This document shows, one piece after another, positions 32,935-43,749 of a stretch of DNA of 64,000 nt. How positions within the stretch are numbered: the stretch's first letter is position 1; each line of letters opens with the position of its first letter. This DNA is from Phallusia mammillata (lineage: Eukaryota; Chordata; Ascidiacea; Phlebobranchia; Ascidiidae), in contig QLIY01000233.1 in assembly GCA_003260075.1 (NCBI GenBank), positions 64,405-128,404 of the forward strand, written 5' to 3'. The notes under the pieces were generated by a model. It was not told the origin of the DNA. It did not search any database and was given only the letters and a program-made list of their open reading frames with translations. Position numbers and translations under genes: made by a program.

Positions 32935-34275
32935 TTACATGTGCTTATGTTTTCCATGCTTTTTATGATGACTTTTTGATTTATGTTCCCTTTCTGCGGA
33001 AAGGCTTCTTTCTTGTCTACTTTTCTTACTACTGCTGCCACTTTCACTGCGATGATGAAACTCACTTCTTTTTCCACTTCTGCGATGTTTGCATGATGTT
33101 CGACTGTTCTCATCAGATGTACTATATGACTTTGGCAGGTCATCATCCTCATGTTTTCCACTGCGAGACCGACTGTATCTTCCTGGCGAACGTTGCTTGG
33201 AAGACATGTCATACTTGGAACGACTGGGTATTGATGCACTTCGAATGTGCTTCTCTGCTGATGACCTTTCACCTTTCCTCTCACGTCTTTTTTCAGATTC
33301 ATTTTCACCAACAGAGGCTGAACCTTTGGATTCCTTTTCCGAAGGTGGTTCTTTTTTGCTTTTTTCTGTTGATGAAACTTCAGCAGTAGCATCCCCTGGT
33401 GCAGTGACAGCATTTGATTCCCTGAGTTTGTTTTTTTCCTCTTGTAAATGCTTTCGGCAAGCCTCAACTTTGGCATCAAGTTCTTCTATGGTGTTCTTTT
33501 TGTGATGGTACACCTGCAGAAGGTGTTTGCAAATCTGCTGAATTTCATCTTCAGTTGCATTGAAAAGGTAAAACCAGTGAGGTTTGCTTGGCAATGCAAC
33601 TTTTAGCACTCTTGCAGCAAGGTAAATACATGCACATGCAATGGTTTCTGGTGTGTATCTTACAAAAACCGTACTGCGAAGGGAATCATTCATGTAGTTC
33701 CAAGCTGTCTGTACAAGGTCTTGGTTGCTTTCCATTTCAAGAACTTGCAGATAAACAACAATGATTTTATGTGGATGCTTCACATGCACGCAAAAGCCAA
33801 GCTCTTTCAAAAGACGGCGCTCCAAGCGAATTATATTGTTCTTTAGTGTGATGTAGTGATGGTCAAGTTGCATGGGTGCTGGGTTAGAGTTTTGTTTCCT
33901 CTGTTTTAGGTAATGAAATACATTTATAACATCTCGAATCCGCCTAGGGGCTTCCTCTACCTTTGATGCTAACCAGATACATGCCATTGCTGCTTCTTCC
34001 ATCCTGGTTTTTACAAATGATTTTGCAAAGTAAAATCGTTGAAAAAGTACTTGTGCTGTAGCCATAGCAACCTGTGGTACTCTTAGCATGATACCAGCGA
34101 TTTGAATTGATTCACATCCCCAAAGTCTTAGATCTTCCTCTGAGCGTACATCCATGCCGTCTTTCATAGAAGGTGTTTCTTCTAACTTGTCTGCAGGAAA
34201 CAGGCAGTTTTCCAATGTAAGCTGGACTCCAGCATAATCCTGTTTAGCATCAGTAGCGTCTGCAGTTTTCTCCAT
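32935..34275 (-). CDS. CCNL: Cyclin L (single-exon)
   Basis: One uninterrupted frame of 446 residues starting MEKTADATD. An N-terminal segment leads into two cyclin boxes: residues of about 50-160 ([50 protein letters not shown]) and about 165-260 ([42 protein letters not shown]). The C-terminal third is Arg/Ser, Lys and His rich ([26 protein letters not shown]), like the RS domain that targets cyclin L to nuclear speckles. Cyclin L partners CDK11 and CDK12 in pre-mRNA splicing and transcription control. Length is a little below vertebrate cyclin L1 (526). The lack of introns among multi-exon neighbours suggests intron loss or retroposition. The 360-bp gap to TTI1 on the same strand fits an operon-like run. 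Confidence 0.93.
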   Translation of the reverse strand: MEKTADATDAKQDYAGVQLTLENCLFPADKLEETPSMKDGMDVRSEEDLRLWGCESIQIAGIMLRVPQVAMATAQVLFQRFYFAKSFVKTRMEEAAMACIWLASKVEEAPRRIRDVINVFHYLKQRKQNSNPAPMQLDHHYITLKNNIIRLERRLLKELGFCVHVKHPHKIIVVYLQVLEMESNQDLVQTAWNYMNDSLRSTVFVRYTPETIACACIYLAARVLKVALPSKPHWFYLFNATEDEIQQICKHLLQVYHHKKNTIEELDAKVEACRKHLQEEKNKLRESNAVTAPGDATAEVSSTEKSKKEPPSEKESKGSASVGENESEKRRERKGERSSAEKHIRSASIPSRSKYDMSSKQRSPGRYSRSRSGKHEDDDLPKSYSTSDENSRTSCKHRRSGKRSEFHHRSESGSSSKKSRQERSLSAEREHKSKSHHKKHGKHKHM

Positions 34276-36227
34276 TTTTACAATACTTAGCTGTGGTAAA
34301 AAAGTGCAATTAACCTTTAGTTTGTTGTATATAATCTAATCTTTTTTTGGAAATCCAACAAATTGCGTGAGCACCAAAAATCAAATTTTTTTTTTTTAAC
34401 TAAATAGTTTGATCAAATGAACTTAACACATGGATTTCTTTTTCGTCAACCTTAGGTCACTGATTTTTAACCTGGGTGGCGCTGCACTTCAGGGTACCTC
34501 AAAGATATTTGTACTTAATTTTTAAAATTTAAATTCATTTGTTTTAAGCCTGATGATTGCAGTTGAGACACACAATTGTATTAGGTTAATTGACTAAGTG
34601 TGTACTTGACTCAAGTTCATGAAAAACATGAAGTAGTTTGTCCTTGAGACTTTATATCTCAAGATAATTTGTCGCTACCAACCACATTTACATCTTAGAA
34701 AAACAGATGCACCATGCTCCATATTGAGAATAATAGAATATGGATTATGTAACAATAGACCTACCATATTTTTATCACCAAAAAGGAGGACACATTCCCC
34801 ACAAAGAATATTAACACTTACTTGTATGTGCAAAGAAAATAAAGGCACAAGATATTTGATGAATTTTACACAGTCAATTATTATGATCCAATTTGGATAA
34901 ATTTTAACTTACTATACATTATTATTTTCAATTAACAATGACCATAACTCACAAAGGGAGGATATTTGGGCATTTTTATTGTCCTTGGAGGGCAACTTGC
35001 TTTTCGTTAAAAAGGAGGACATGTCCTCCAAATAGAGGACATATGGTAGGCCTCTGTCAGATTGGAAAGAATGGCCTGCAATAGAGCAAAACTGAAGATT
35101 CGTAGTGTTTATTTTGTTGTTCTTTTTGTCAGATAAGTGTTGCAGGGCAGGCGTTAATCGTTAAATCCCCCTGTCAATCAAAGTCTATCAATCCGCACAG
35201 AAAATTGTAACTCCGCGCAATTATTTTGACGAAAAAAATCTGGGGCGTATGTAACAAAGGTTTTCGGCTTTTCGCAAAACATTGCGGGAGTTGTCATTTT
35301 AACACAGGGTCTTTTTAAAACAAAAATTTTTGATTATAGGCATATACTTAAATAATTATTCAGCAATATAAATGTCACCTTCTTTAAAAAAAAAACTTTT
35401 ACACGATATTAAAACAAGTGGTTGTGAGTTCTGTTGTAACATGACATGGTTCAAATCAGAACACATCATAATTAATAATCTTAACAATGTAATGATAACG
35501 TCTTAAACTGCATAACCGGAAAGTTCCTTCCTTCATTCCAATTCAATCGAGAACCACTACCACATTCGTCTTACCACTGTGATTCATACTAGAACCACTA
35601 CCACAATCGTCCACAGCTCCACACACAGCATTTACCAGTGCAGTTACCACACAGTTGCAATCCACTAGGTGGGGAATTTTTTTTCGTACAAATACAAATC
35701 TTGCGTATCGACATAAAGAACTATTGCAAAAGGACGATCAAAAATGTTCAGTTTGCGTTCGCAAAGCGCATTTTAAGCAGAAAACAAAATACAAAATATA
35801 ATTATAGAACACGTTTTTTGAATATTGACACAAAACATACCTACAAAAGTAAAACAAAGGCAAAATTAATTGCAAAGAACTGCTTTATTGTGTTTTTAAG
35901 TGAGACTTTACCTTTAAAATATGGTAAACACTGCTCATCTCCTTTTACAATTTCACACAGAGATCAGTGATTACTATACCATTTCAATTTGTTATTGTTT
36001 TGATCAGTCGGTTGCGAAATGCCGTCTACGTAACGTAAGTGGTTTAGCTTTTGATATTTCTAAGGTTGATACTAATAAAAGATATCTTATTTAGGTAAAT
36101 ATGTTCGCAATACATTTACAAAAAGCAGTGACTTCTCATTTTGTAATTTTAACCAGACATTTTTAGTTTATTTGTTTTGTTTAGTTTTCGATGTAATTTG
36201 GGCATTAATTTCTGTGTACTATTTTAA
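34276..36227. other. Divergent intergenic region between cyclin L and APLF
   Basis: Probably holds both promoters. A palindromic element at about 34754-35057 is the only structure seen; a plus-strand open frame at 35638-35970 is basic but has no recognisable domain. Confidence 0.6.
34754..35057. mobile_element. MITE-like inverted-repeat element
   Basis: The ends GACCTACCATAT and ATATGGTAGGCC are inverted, and an inner pair with aaaaaggaggaca motifs recurs near both ends. No clear target duplication could be read, so the class is uncertain. Confidence 0.5.
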
Positions 36228-38641
36228 ATGGATCTGTCCAAATTTGTTCTCACAAGGGTGGACAGCACATCAAATCAACAAATAAGTATTGAAAATGATG
36301 AAACATTACTTGGCCGGGGAAGTTTTCTTGCTGTAAGCGACAAAAAAGTATCAAGAAAGCATGCACTTTTGTCTTTTAAAGAAGGCATTGTTAACCTAAA
36401 ATCAATTCATGTCAACCCATGCTTTGTCAAACTAAAAAGTGGCAAACAGCTGATCTTAAAAAATGGTGGATCGATTGACTTATGTACCGGGGATAAGTTT
36501 TCACTGTTGCAAGATAAATATAGTTTTTGTGTTGATATTGATATTGAGCCAACGGTTAAAGATGTTGCAACTCCACAATTGTCACCAGAAAGGGTTACTG
36601 AGAATGGACTCAAAGTTGAAAACTTGGATGATGATGTTGTGTCTTGCACAGAAAAAACTTGCCAAACGTCACTTGCCGATGAGAGGCGTGCAAGTAGTGA
36701 ACAAGTGAAACCAAAATTGGTTAAAATATTTCCTTCGTCATATTCTAATAGTTCCAGTTTATCACCCAATAAGAAACGGAAGCTCCCTGCATGGATGACT
36801 TCACCAGGAAAAACTAACAACAAAAACGTGTCACCTGCAAAAAAATTCAAATCAACTAAAGTTTCCAGTGAAGAAATTCCTGATCTTAGCGAACTAATGG
36901 AGGAGGAAACTAATGCCAAACCCCAAACACACGACCCACTAAACAATTCCAATTCATCTGATGAGAAACCACAAAGTTGTAGTTCCAAAGACCCAGATAA
37001 TTCAAATTTGAATCTTTCATTCTGTGCTGCTGAACATAACCCTTTAAAACCTACACAAAAAGACAGTTTTATTTCAGAGCAAGCACCATCGAACAATGAA
37101 AACACAGAATCAAACCTTTCAAAAACTTCCACTAATAAAGATATACTTGAAAGTGATTGTTCTGAATCAGACAAAGATTATAACATTTCAATTAAAAGTA
37201 TCAGTGATGAAGCCAAAGACATATCTGCAGGAAGTCAAGACATTTTAGAAAAACCCCCCCCCCCGTTCTGAATCAGACAAAGATTATAACATTTCAATTA
37301 AAAGTATCAGTGTTGAAGCCAAAGACATATCTGCAGGAAGTCAAGACATTTTAGTTTCAAATTCTTCAAATATTCCAACAAATCCATCACGAGAATCATG
37401 TGCATATGGACGTTCATGTTACCGTAGAAACCCCACACATTTTCAGGAGTTTAGTCATCCAGGAGATGCAGATTATGTGTCTCCACCAAACTCGGATGTC
37501 AGTGATGATGGAGATTCAAGGCCAGAATGTGAATATGGATTGCAGTGTTATCGCAAAAATCCAATTCATAGGTAACCCACTAAGCAGTTTTACAGTCTTG
37601 TGTAGTGTTAAAACAACAAATAAATATGTGTTGCATGCTGCCAGTTTTGTAATGAGTAAAATATTAGATGTGGTAGTTTTAGCACTCAAGCTGGTAGTGA
37701 CCACTATTTTATGAAGTATGTATTTTAAAAAGCATCAAAAATAAGAATTTAAGGTGGCTGATTTTAAGTGATAATCGTAAGAATGTGTGAAAAAATTGAT
37801 TCCCTCAATTTTGCCTCACCAGAATGATTTAAAAAAATATTGGTTAATGATTAAAATAGTTTTAAAAAAAGGTCAAAAGCAATAACCAGAGATAATAATT
37901 TTTTTTGGCTAATTTTGTTAGGCGGCAGTTCAAGCATTCGCGACGCGTAACACCAAAAAGAGCAACTACAAGAAAAACAAAGAGGAGGGATGATGATGAT
38001 GATAGTGATGAAGATGATTATGATCTGGAAGACAGTTTTATTTGTGATGATGAAACATCCGAAGAAGGTTAGTAATGCATTTGTCACTGCAACAGTGTTT
38101 TTGCAAGACAAAATGCAGTTAAAGTAGAATCAGTTTTGCCTTGATTCACATATTGATCTCATAAAAAAATACTTTACAGTTATAAATAGTAAGCTTTCCG
38201 TACACCTAAATTAGTCTGTGTTTTTCGTTTTGAAATGTAACATAAATAATATTGATTTTGCCAATTTAATGGCGTTCTTGGTTTCAAGGAAGACATAAAA
38301 AATAAATTAAGTTATTTATAGTAATTTCATTCAAAAAATCTGCTAAACGTTAACCATATGACAGTCAAACCTGGCCAGTTGGCCCTCCTTTGATCCAAGA
38401 GAACCAAACTTTATTAAAACTTAAAATTTGGCCAGACAATAATTGTTTTGCGCTTGTTTTTTCAGAAGAACAAAGTATAGATGAAGATTCTGAGTGGAAA
38501 CCATCTCAGGGTAAAAAGAAAAAGAATTCACAGAATAATGATGGAACTTGCAGTGGAAGTGGGAGTGAAAGTGATGATGTTGATGATTTGGTTGCTGATG
38601 CAAAAGATTTTGCAAGAAATAAAAAAATGTGGAAAAGATAA
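36228..38641 (+). CDS. APLF: Aprataxin and PNK-like factor (APLF)
   Basis: Exons: 36228-37571, 37922-38067, 38466-38641. Exon 1 contains a poly-C duplication; removing 106 nt restores the phase (1344 to 1238 nt) and gives 519 residues (human 511). Domain order matches APLF: an N-terminal FHA domain (LLGRGSFLAVSDKKVSRKHA), a long Ser/Asn-rich linker with a Ku-binding motif (KKRKLPAWM), two PBZ zinc fingers (CAYGRSCYRRNPTHFQEFSH, and CEYGLQCYRKNPIH continued across the splice by RRQFKH), and a very acidic histone-chaperone tail (DDDDDSDEDDYDLED). APLF is recruited by poly-ADP-ribose through PBZ and by XRCC4/XRCC1 through FHA, and supports non-homologous end joining with Ku. All key Cys and His of both PBZ fingers are present. 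Confidence 0.93.
37159..37370. repeat. Exonic repeat around poly-C (37254-37264) that breaks the APLF frame
   Basis: Copies starting at 37159 and 37265 share about 90 bp with one or two mismatches. The intact frame appears only after removing 106 nt; as written, translation ends early after a Pro run. Confidence 0.9.
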
Positions 38642-39191
38642 TGTTGGTTATTTATGAATACAATATCCTTCATTATTTTTGAAGATGAAGCATTTATCAT
38701 GATGTAAATCAGTTGTTTTACTTTATTTTGGAAGCCTGGCAACAGTAGTAACCATTGTAAGTCAAATGCCACTTGAGAACTTTTATTTCAATATGCTGTA
38801 TTTTAGTTGAAGCAAAATTAAATCCTTTTCTTAGTAATATTGAAAAATGTTGTAAAAAGTTGTTTTGAGAGCCTTATAAAAAAACTACATTTTTTGTGCT
38901 TTCAGGTGATCAAATTAGGCTTGGTGATAATGTTAATTTGTTTTTAAACATGTTTTAGCAAATGCATGATTTTAGTTACATATTTAACTTGACTTTGCAG
39001 TTTTACTACATGTATGTTTTGCTCAGTTGATGATTGTATGATTATGCAATTATTTCTTCAAAACTGGTGAAAATACTTTCGGATACTGTGATTATGTAAA
39101 AGTGTAGATTTGTGCCAATTTGTAAACATGGGTGAATTGTAAGTTTTTTATTGACTATTTTAATTTTATTATTTTGCAGCAACCTTTTAGC
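38642..39191. other. APLF 3' UTR and sulfotransferase 5' flank
   Basis: No gene seen. A splice acceptor at 39178-39179 lies 12 bases before the next start codon, so the following gene has a 5' UTR intron or receives a trans-spliced leader. Confidence 0.6.
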
Positions 39192-41636
39192 ATGGTAAAA
39201 AGATTTAGCTTGTGTAAATTTGAAGCCATTATACTATTTGCCTTTGGTAGTGGATTATTCATCGGTTCAAGATGGCGAGATATCCTTAGAAGTAGTACCG
39301 GGCATGTTGGGGAAATTAGGTTGGTGACTGTACAACTTTCAAACAATTGTTTATTTTCATGAAATAGTTAACCACAGGCATTCTGCAAAAAATAACCTGG
39401 CGTTGTAATTGTTATGCTATAAACTGTAGTTTTTGTCTGTGTAGCGTGCAGAAATATGAAATCATTACCTATGAAAGCGAGAAGAAACTAAACAAAATTT
39501 TAAAACTAATTTTCTTTTAAATTTGATCAAATGGTAAACTGTGTACATAAAGGATGCTGATTAAGCACAGTTTTGCAAAAAGAAGAAAAATGACCAGCAT
39601 TGTTCATGTGTTGCACTACATTGCCTATACTTTTCTCCTGTATATTAAGTTTCAGGAACATTTGTTCTGGTTTTTCAGATCGGCAAACATTCATAGTGAA
39701 TACTCCGGAAGACAATCACATTATACCCCAACCTGCTCACCACAACAGAACATATTCTTCCTCAAGACACACAAAACTGCTGGAACGGTAGTTCAAAACA
39801 TTATTTTAAGATATGCTGACAGGGATAACCTCTTCGTGGGTCTTTCGTCTTTCCCGCGAGATGCAAGATTCCGTTATGCACAAGGTGCTACTTTCAGAAC
39901 AGAGTTTCTAAAGAAAACTGATCATGAAATTAACATCTTGTGCCATCACATGCGGTACCAGGAAAGAGAAGTTGGAAAGGTTATGCCAGAAAACACAAAG
40001 TTTATCACAATTATACGGAATACTGGGCCTATGTTTGAGTCATACTTCGACTATTTTCATTGGCATAGTCGGCCTTTTGCAAAAGTTACTAATGATTTAA
40101 GTGGAATGGAGAACTGGTTGGATAATACGGACAAGTGAGTTTTGAGTTTTTAAAAATTCTCTACTAAAAATGTTTTCCTTTTTTTAATTTTTTCCAGTTT
40201 TATTGAAGGTCTTGGAAAATTTTAACTACTGGTTTTTGACGCTATTGTCTGCATTAGTCAGTGTTTCATTATTGTGGTGATTCTCAACTTGTTTCAGGAC
40301 TTCGACCACGGGCCCTGTAAAAAAATGTCGTAGATCCAGAGTTGTAAGTCAGGCCGGGTTTGGGCTTGTGTTTCTTAAACAAACGGGCCTGAATGTACAC
40401 TCTGTGTCAGTATTTTTTTGAATAAATTTAACCAGCTAAATTGCCAGTTGCTAGACCTGACCTAATGAAAAACAGCCCTAAAATGCCTTGTTTAAACCAA
40501 TTGTCTATTGTTGTTGTCCTTGTCTTTCTTGAAGCTTCAATGTATATGTCTGTCAATCAAATTTTCAAGCCTAAATGGGCTTTTCTAAAACAATTTGGTT
40601 CGGGCTGGGTTTCGGGCTTGTACTTTTGGGTTCGGCCTTCAATTGTAGGCTTGTTTCCGACTCTGTTTCTGGGAAAATTAATCATGCACAACAAGCGTTT
40701 AGGCTTGGAATTCATTTCTTTAAACCAAATTTCAAGAAGCGACATAAAGTTATGGACAGCCAACATTCAGTAGATAATGTGCAACTATCCTCAGTTTATA
40801 ACAAATGATACAAATGACGTCTTGTGGACCACTCAAAAAGTCATCACCAAAGGTTCATGGACCACTAGTTAAGAACCACTGCATTATTGCGAAGGTTTTA
40901 AATGGTGCCAGTCACATTTATGTTTAGAATTTTTTTTGTTAATAAAACTGTAAGCAAAACAACCTTTTTTAAGATAGAAATCTAACAGGAGTCAATTATC
41001 TGTTACAGATATTTCAATGGTCCGCGAAGTGGAAGTTTTTGGTGGTTTGGAAAAAATGGCCTGGCCTATGACCTTGGGTTTGACAATATGCAAGATGATG
41101 AAAAATATATCCTAATGACAATACAGAAAATGGAAGAAACATATGATTTAGTGATGATAACAGATTACTTTGAGATGTCACTCATCCTTATGAAGGAACT
41201 GCTCTGCCTTAAAATGGAAGATATTACTTTTTTAGATTTGAACGCAAGACTGAATAAAACTTACAATATTACGCCCAAACTTGACAGCAAAATCCACAAT
41301 TGGAACAAACTGGATGCAGCTATTTTTGAGCATTTTAACAGGACATTTTGGAAAAAAGTAAAAACTTTTGGTGAAAAACGCATGGAAAGTCAAGTCAAAA
41401 AGCTGCGAGAAATGAACGCTGCTTTGCGGAAGGAATGTATAATTGGGGACTCGGCTGTAGTAAACTCTGAAGTTAAAAATCCACAGTTCAGGGTGTTTAA
41501 CCCCAAAGGAGTAAAAATGGCTGCATACAACCTTAAACCAGAGGCATTTAAAAATAAACAATGTAGTGATATGGTTAAACCAGAAATGGAGTGGTTTAGA
41601 TATTTACTATCCAAGCAGTTTAAAAATAAAAAGTAA
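39192..41636 (+). CDS. Galactose 3-O-sulfotransferase (GAL3ST family), type II Golgi membrane protein
   Basis: Exons: 39192-39319, 39679-40134, 41009-41636; 403 residues, normal for the family. A short basic cytoplasmic tail (MVKRFSLCKF) precedes one hydrophobic anchor (EAIILFAFGSGLFIGS), as in Golgi type II enzymes. The PAPS-binding 5' loop is NIFFLKTHKTAGTVVQNIIL, and the 3'-phosphate motif is FITIIRNTGPMFESYFDYF. SFWWFGKNGLAYDLGFDN and DLVMITDYFEMSLILMKELL follow in the order seen in GAL3ST1-4. The family adds sulfate to the 3-OH of galactose on glycolipids or glycoproteins; which acceptor this one uses cannot be told. Intron 2 holds a nested pair of hAT elements. The C-terminus is Lys-rich. 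Confidence 0.88.
40275..40881. mobile_element. Old hAT-type element carrying a second inserted element
   Basis: Begins TGGTGATTCTCAAC and ends GTTAAGAACCACTG, flanked by a perfect 8-bp duplication cattattg (40267-40274 and 40882-40889). A second element lies inside at 40337-40665. Confidence 0.75.
40337..40665. mobile_element. CAGAGTTGTAA-family hAT MITE, nested copy
   Basis: It matches the element at 60039-60397 along most of its length (same start CAGAGTTGTAAGTC, same inner segments such as ccaattgtctattgt). It ends CCGACTCTG. No clean target duplication was found around this copy. Confidence 0.7.
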
Positions 41637-43749
41637 ATGAGGTAATGTACTGTTGTAGTCAATATTTTTTAAGTGTGCATATGGTTTTATTGTACTCAGT
41701 AAAAACTTTTTTTCTATTATTTATCATTTTGTGTACTTGTTTTTACCTAAATATCAGTATTTCTTATAATTGTTTTTTTGTTGATGGATGATTGACCTTG
41801 TGTTTATGGCAAAATTTGTCCACAACATTGTTGTTTACTGTACCCTATGGTAACAAATTTTTAATTTTGCGCTATCAGTGTTGTAATCACTGAGGTATGT
41901 TAAGGTTTGGGTTTTGAGGCAACTCCGTCTTAGTTTAGTCATAGAAATATTTGATTTCGTAGTGCAATAATCAGTTTTCTTTATGAAATAGGCATATTTT
42001 ACTCAAACTGATTTACTACATTGGACATAAGTAAGTAAAACCACAATACCAAACTTGCCTAAAAAGACATACTACAGTTAAAAATGTCTGTTAACCCTAT
42101 CACATGTTTTTGGCCAAATCGTTCAACAATATTTTGTGTCAAACTGCCTTATTTATTTATGTTGCTACCATACTGCACCCTATTTATAAGCGTTTTTAAG
42201 GATTTTGACAAAATGAAGTACATTCTTTAAATAACATAAGTCAACTTTGACATCGGTGAATGTTTTAGCTTTTGTGGTTCTTGTACTTTTTAAACAATGT
42301 GACCCACTCATCCCCCCCCCCAGTACATTCTTTAAATAACATAAGTCAACTTTGACATCGGTGAATGTTAGCTTTTGTGGTTCTTGTACTTTTTGAACAA
42401 TGTGACCCACTCATTGACAAATCAAATTTTCAGCATACTTTTCTACTGCACCATGTATTGACTTTTTACCACTGTGAAATCATATTGGATAAAATCTTTA
42501 TCTGCAGTGTTTGACATAGTTTACATTGGGAAGTCTTTGTTGTGTGTTTTTATTTACAAAAGCATGACACTTGATCACATATGTATAACATTTTGCCATT
42601 AAGTAACTGTTATGTTGCACAAAATTCCAATATTATTGCCCAATTCTTAGCTGTGCTCTCACCTAATGCAGTTGTTTATTGTGACAAAGACCCTTTAAAT
42701 TGTTCCGAGTTTTTTCTGCTGCCAAGTAACAGCTTGTGGTGTATACATCGCAAACTGTGAGTAATGTTACTACTGAAATCTTGACTTGCATCTACCAACT
42801 ACTTTGCACAGTATAGTGTGTGAGAATCTCTGTAATGTGAAAATCGCAATAGAAAAACAAAATCTGTTTTCATGAACTGTTAAATAACAAACAGTCAGAA
42901 CGGTGATAAAAGTATACAATCTGTGGTTGTTATAGAATCACATAAACAACAGCGAAAACAAATTATTGCGACCACATGTGGAACTATGTTACTATTTATG
43001 TCATGAGAAATAGACAAAGCACAGAATAGAAAACACTGACAAAATATGCAGAGCTTCCCAAATATATTATGAAACACACCACATATAAGCAGTGACTACC
43101 AACAATAAAAATATTTTTGGGAAAATACCATTTCATTCCCACAGGTATTAGGTAAGAAATATGAAAAAAAAAGATTTAATGGATTTTGACACCATTTGAG
43201 GTTTTTAGAGCAAATCATTACATTGTAAGTGTTTTGTATCACCACATGTAAATTTACTTGTACACTTCCAAGGTTTGATAGTTTTAAAGTCAATCACAGC
43301 AGATTTAAAAAGTTAGCTGAATCTGACTGCATAAAACTTTTCCAAATTTTCTTCCAAGGCTTCAAATGTTGTAGTCAGAAACAATTTATACTTTGTGACA
43401 CTTGAAATTGTAGCTGGAACACCAGATACAAAACATTTTGGGTGATATATCAAAAAATAGAGAATAAGAAAATTATGCAGCCATTTCAATGGCGAAAAAT
43501 TAAGTTATACCTTCAATCAAACAAAGACCACAGCAATCTCAGCAAAAACTTAACAACAACAACACATCTGTGCAAGCTCCATCAGCAGTGTTAAAATAAA
43601 CAGGTGGCTCTAAAATGGTGAGATGGACTAGGTTTGGATTCCTTGACCAGTTTACCATTTTAGAGGAACCATCTAAACATCAATTGCAGGTCATTAGGTT
43701 TTGCAGTGATGTAAGTGAAAGTGCCGATTAAGCAGAAACAGTGGTTGCT
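41637..43749. other. Convergent intergenic region between GAL3ST and PEPCK genes
   Basis: 3' UTRs and spacer; no gene seen. Holds a poly-C junction at 42312-42321. Confidence 0.65.
42216..42414. repeat. Direct repeat around poly-C (42312-42321)
   Basis: Copies 42216-42311 and 42322-42414 differ by a 3-bp indel and one substitution. Intergenic. Confidence 0.85.

Noticed and set aside
33089-33505. Plus-strand open frame opposite cyclin L
   Set aside because: An antisense shadow of the Ser/Arg-rich coding region; no family signal.
36407-37174. Minus-strand 255-residue open frame opposite APLF
   Set aside because: The codon bias of the Ser-rich APLF exon leaves the opposite strand open; no domain, and it crosses the APLF FHA region.
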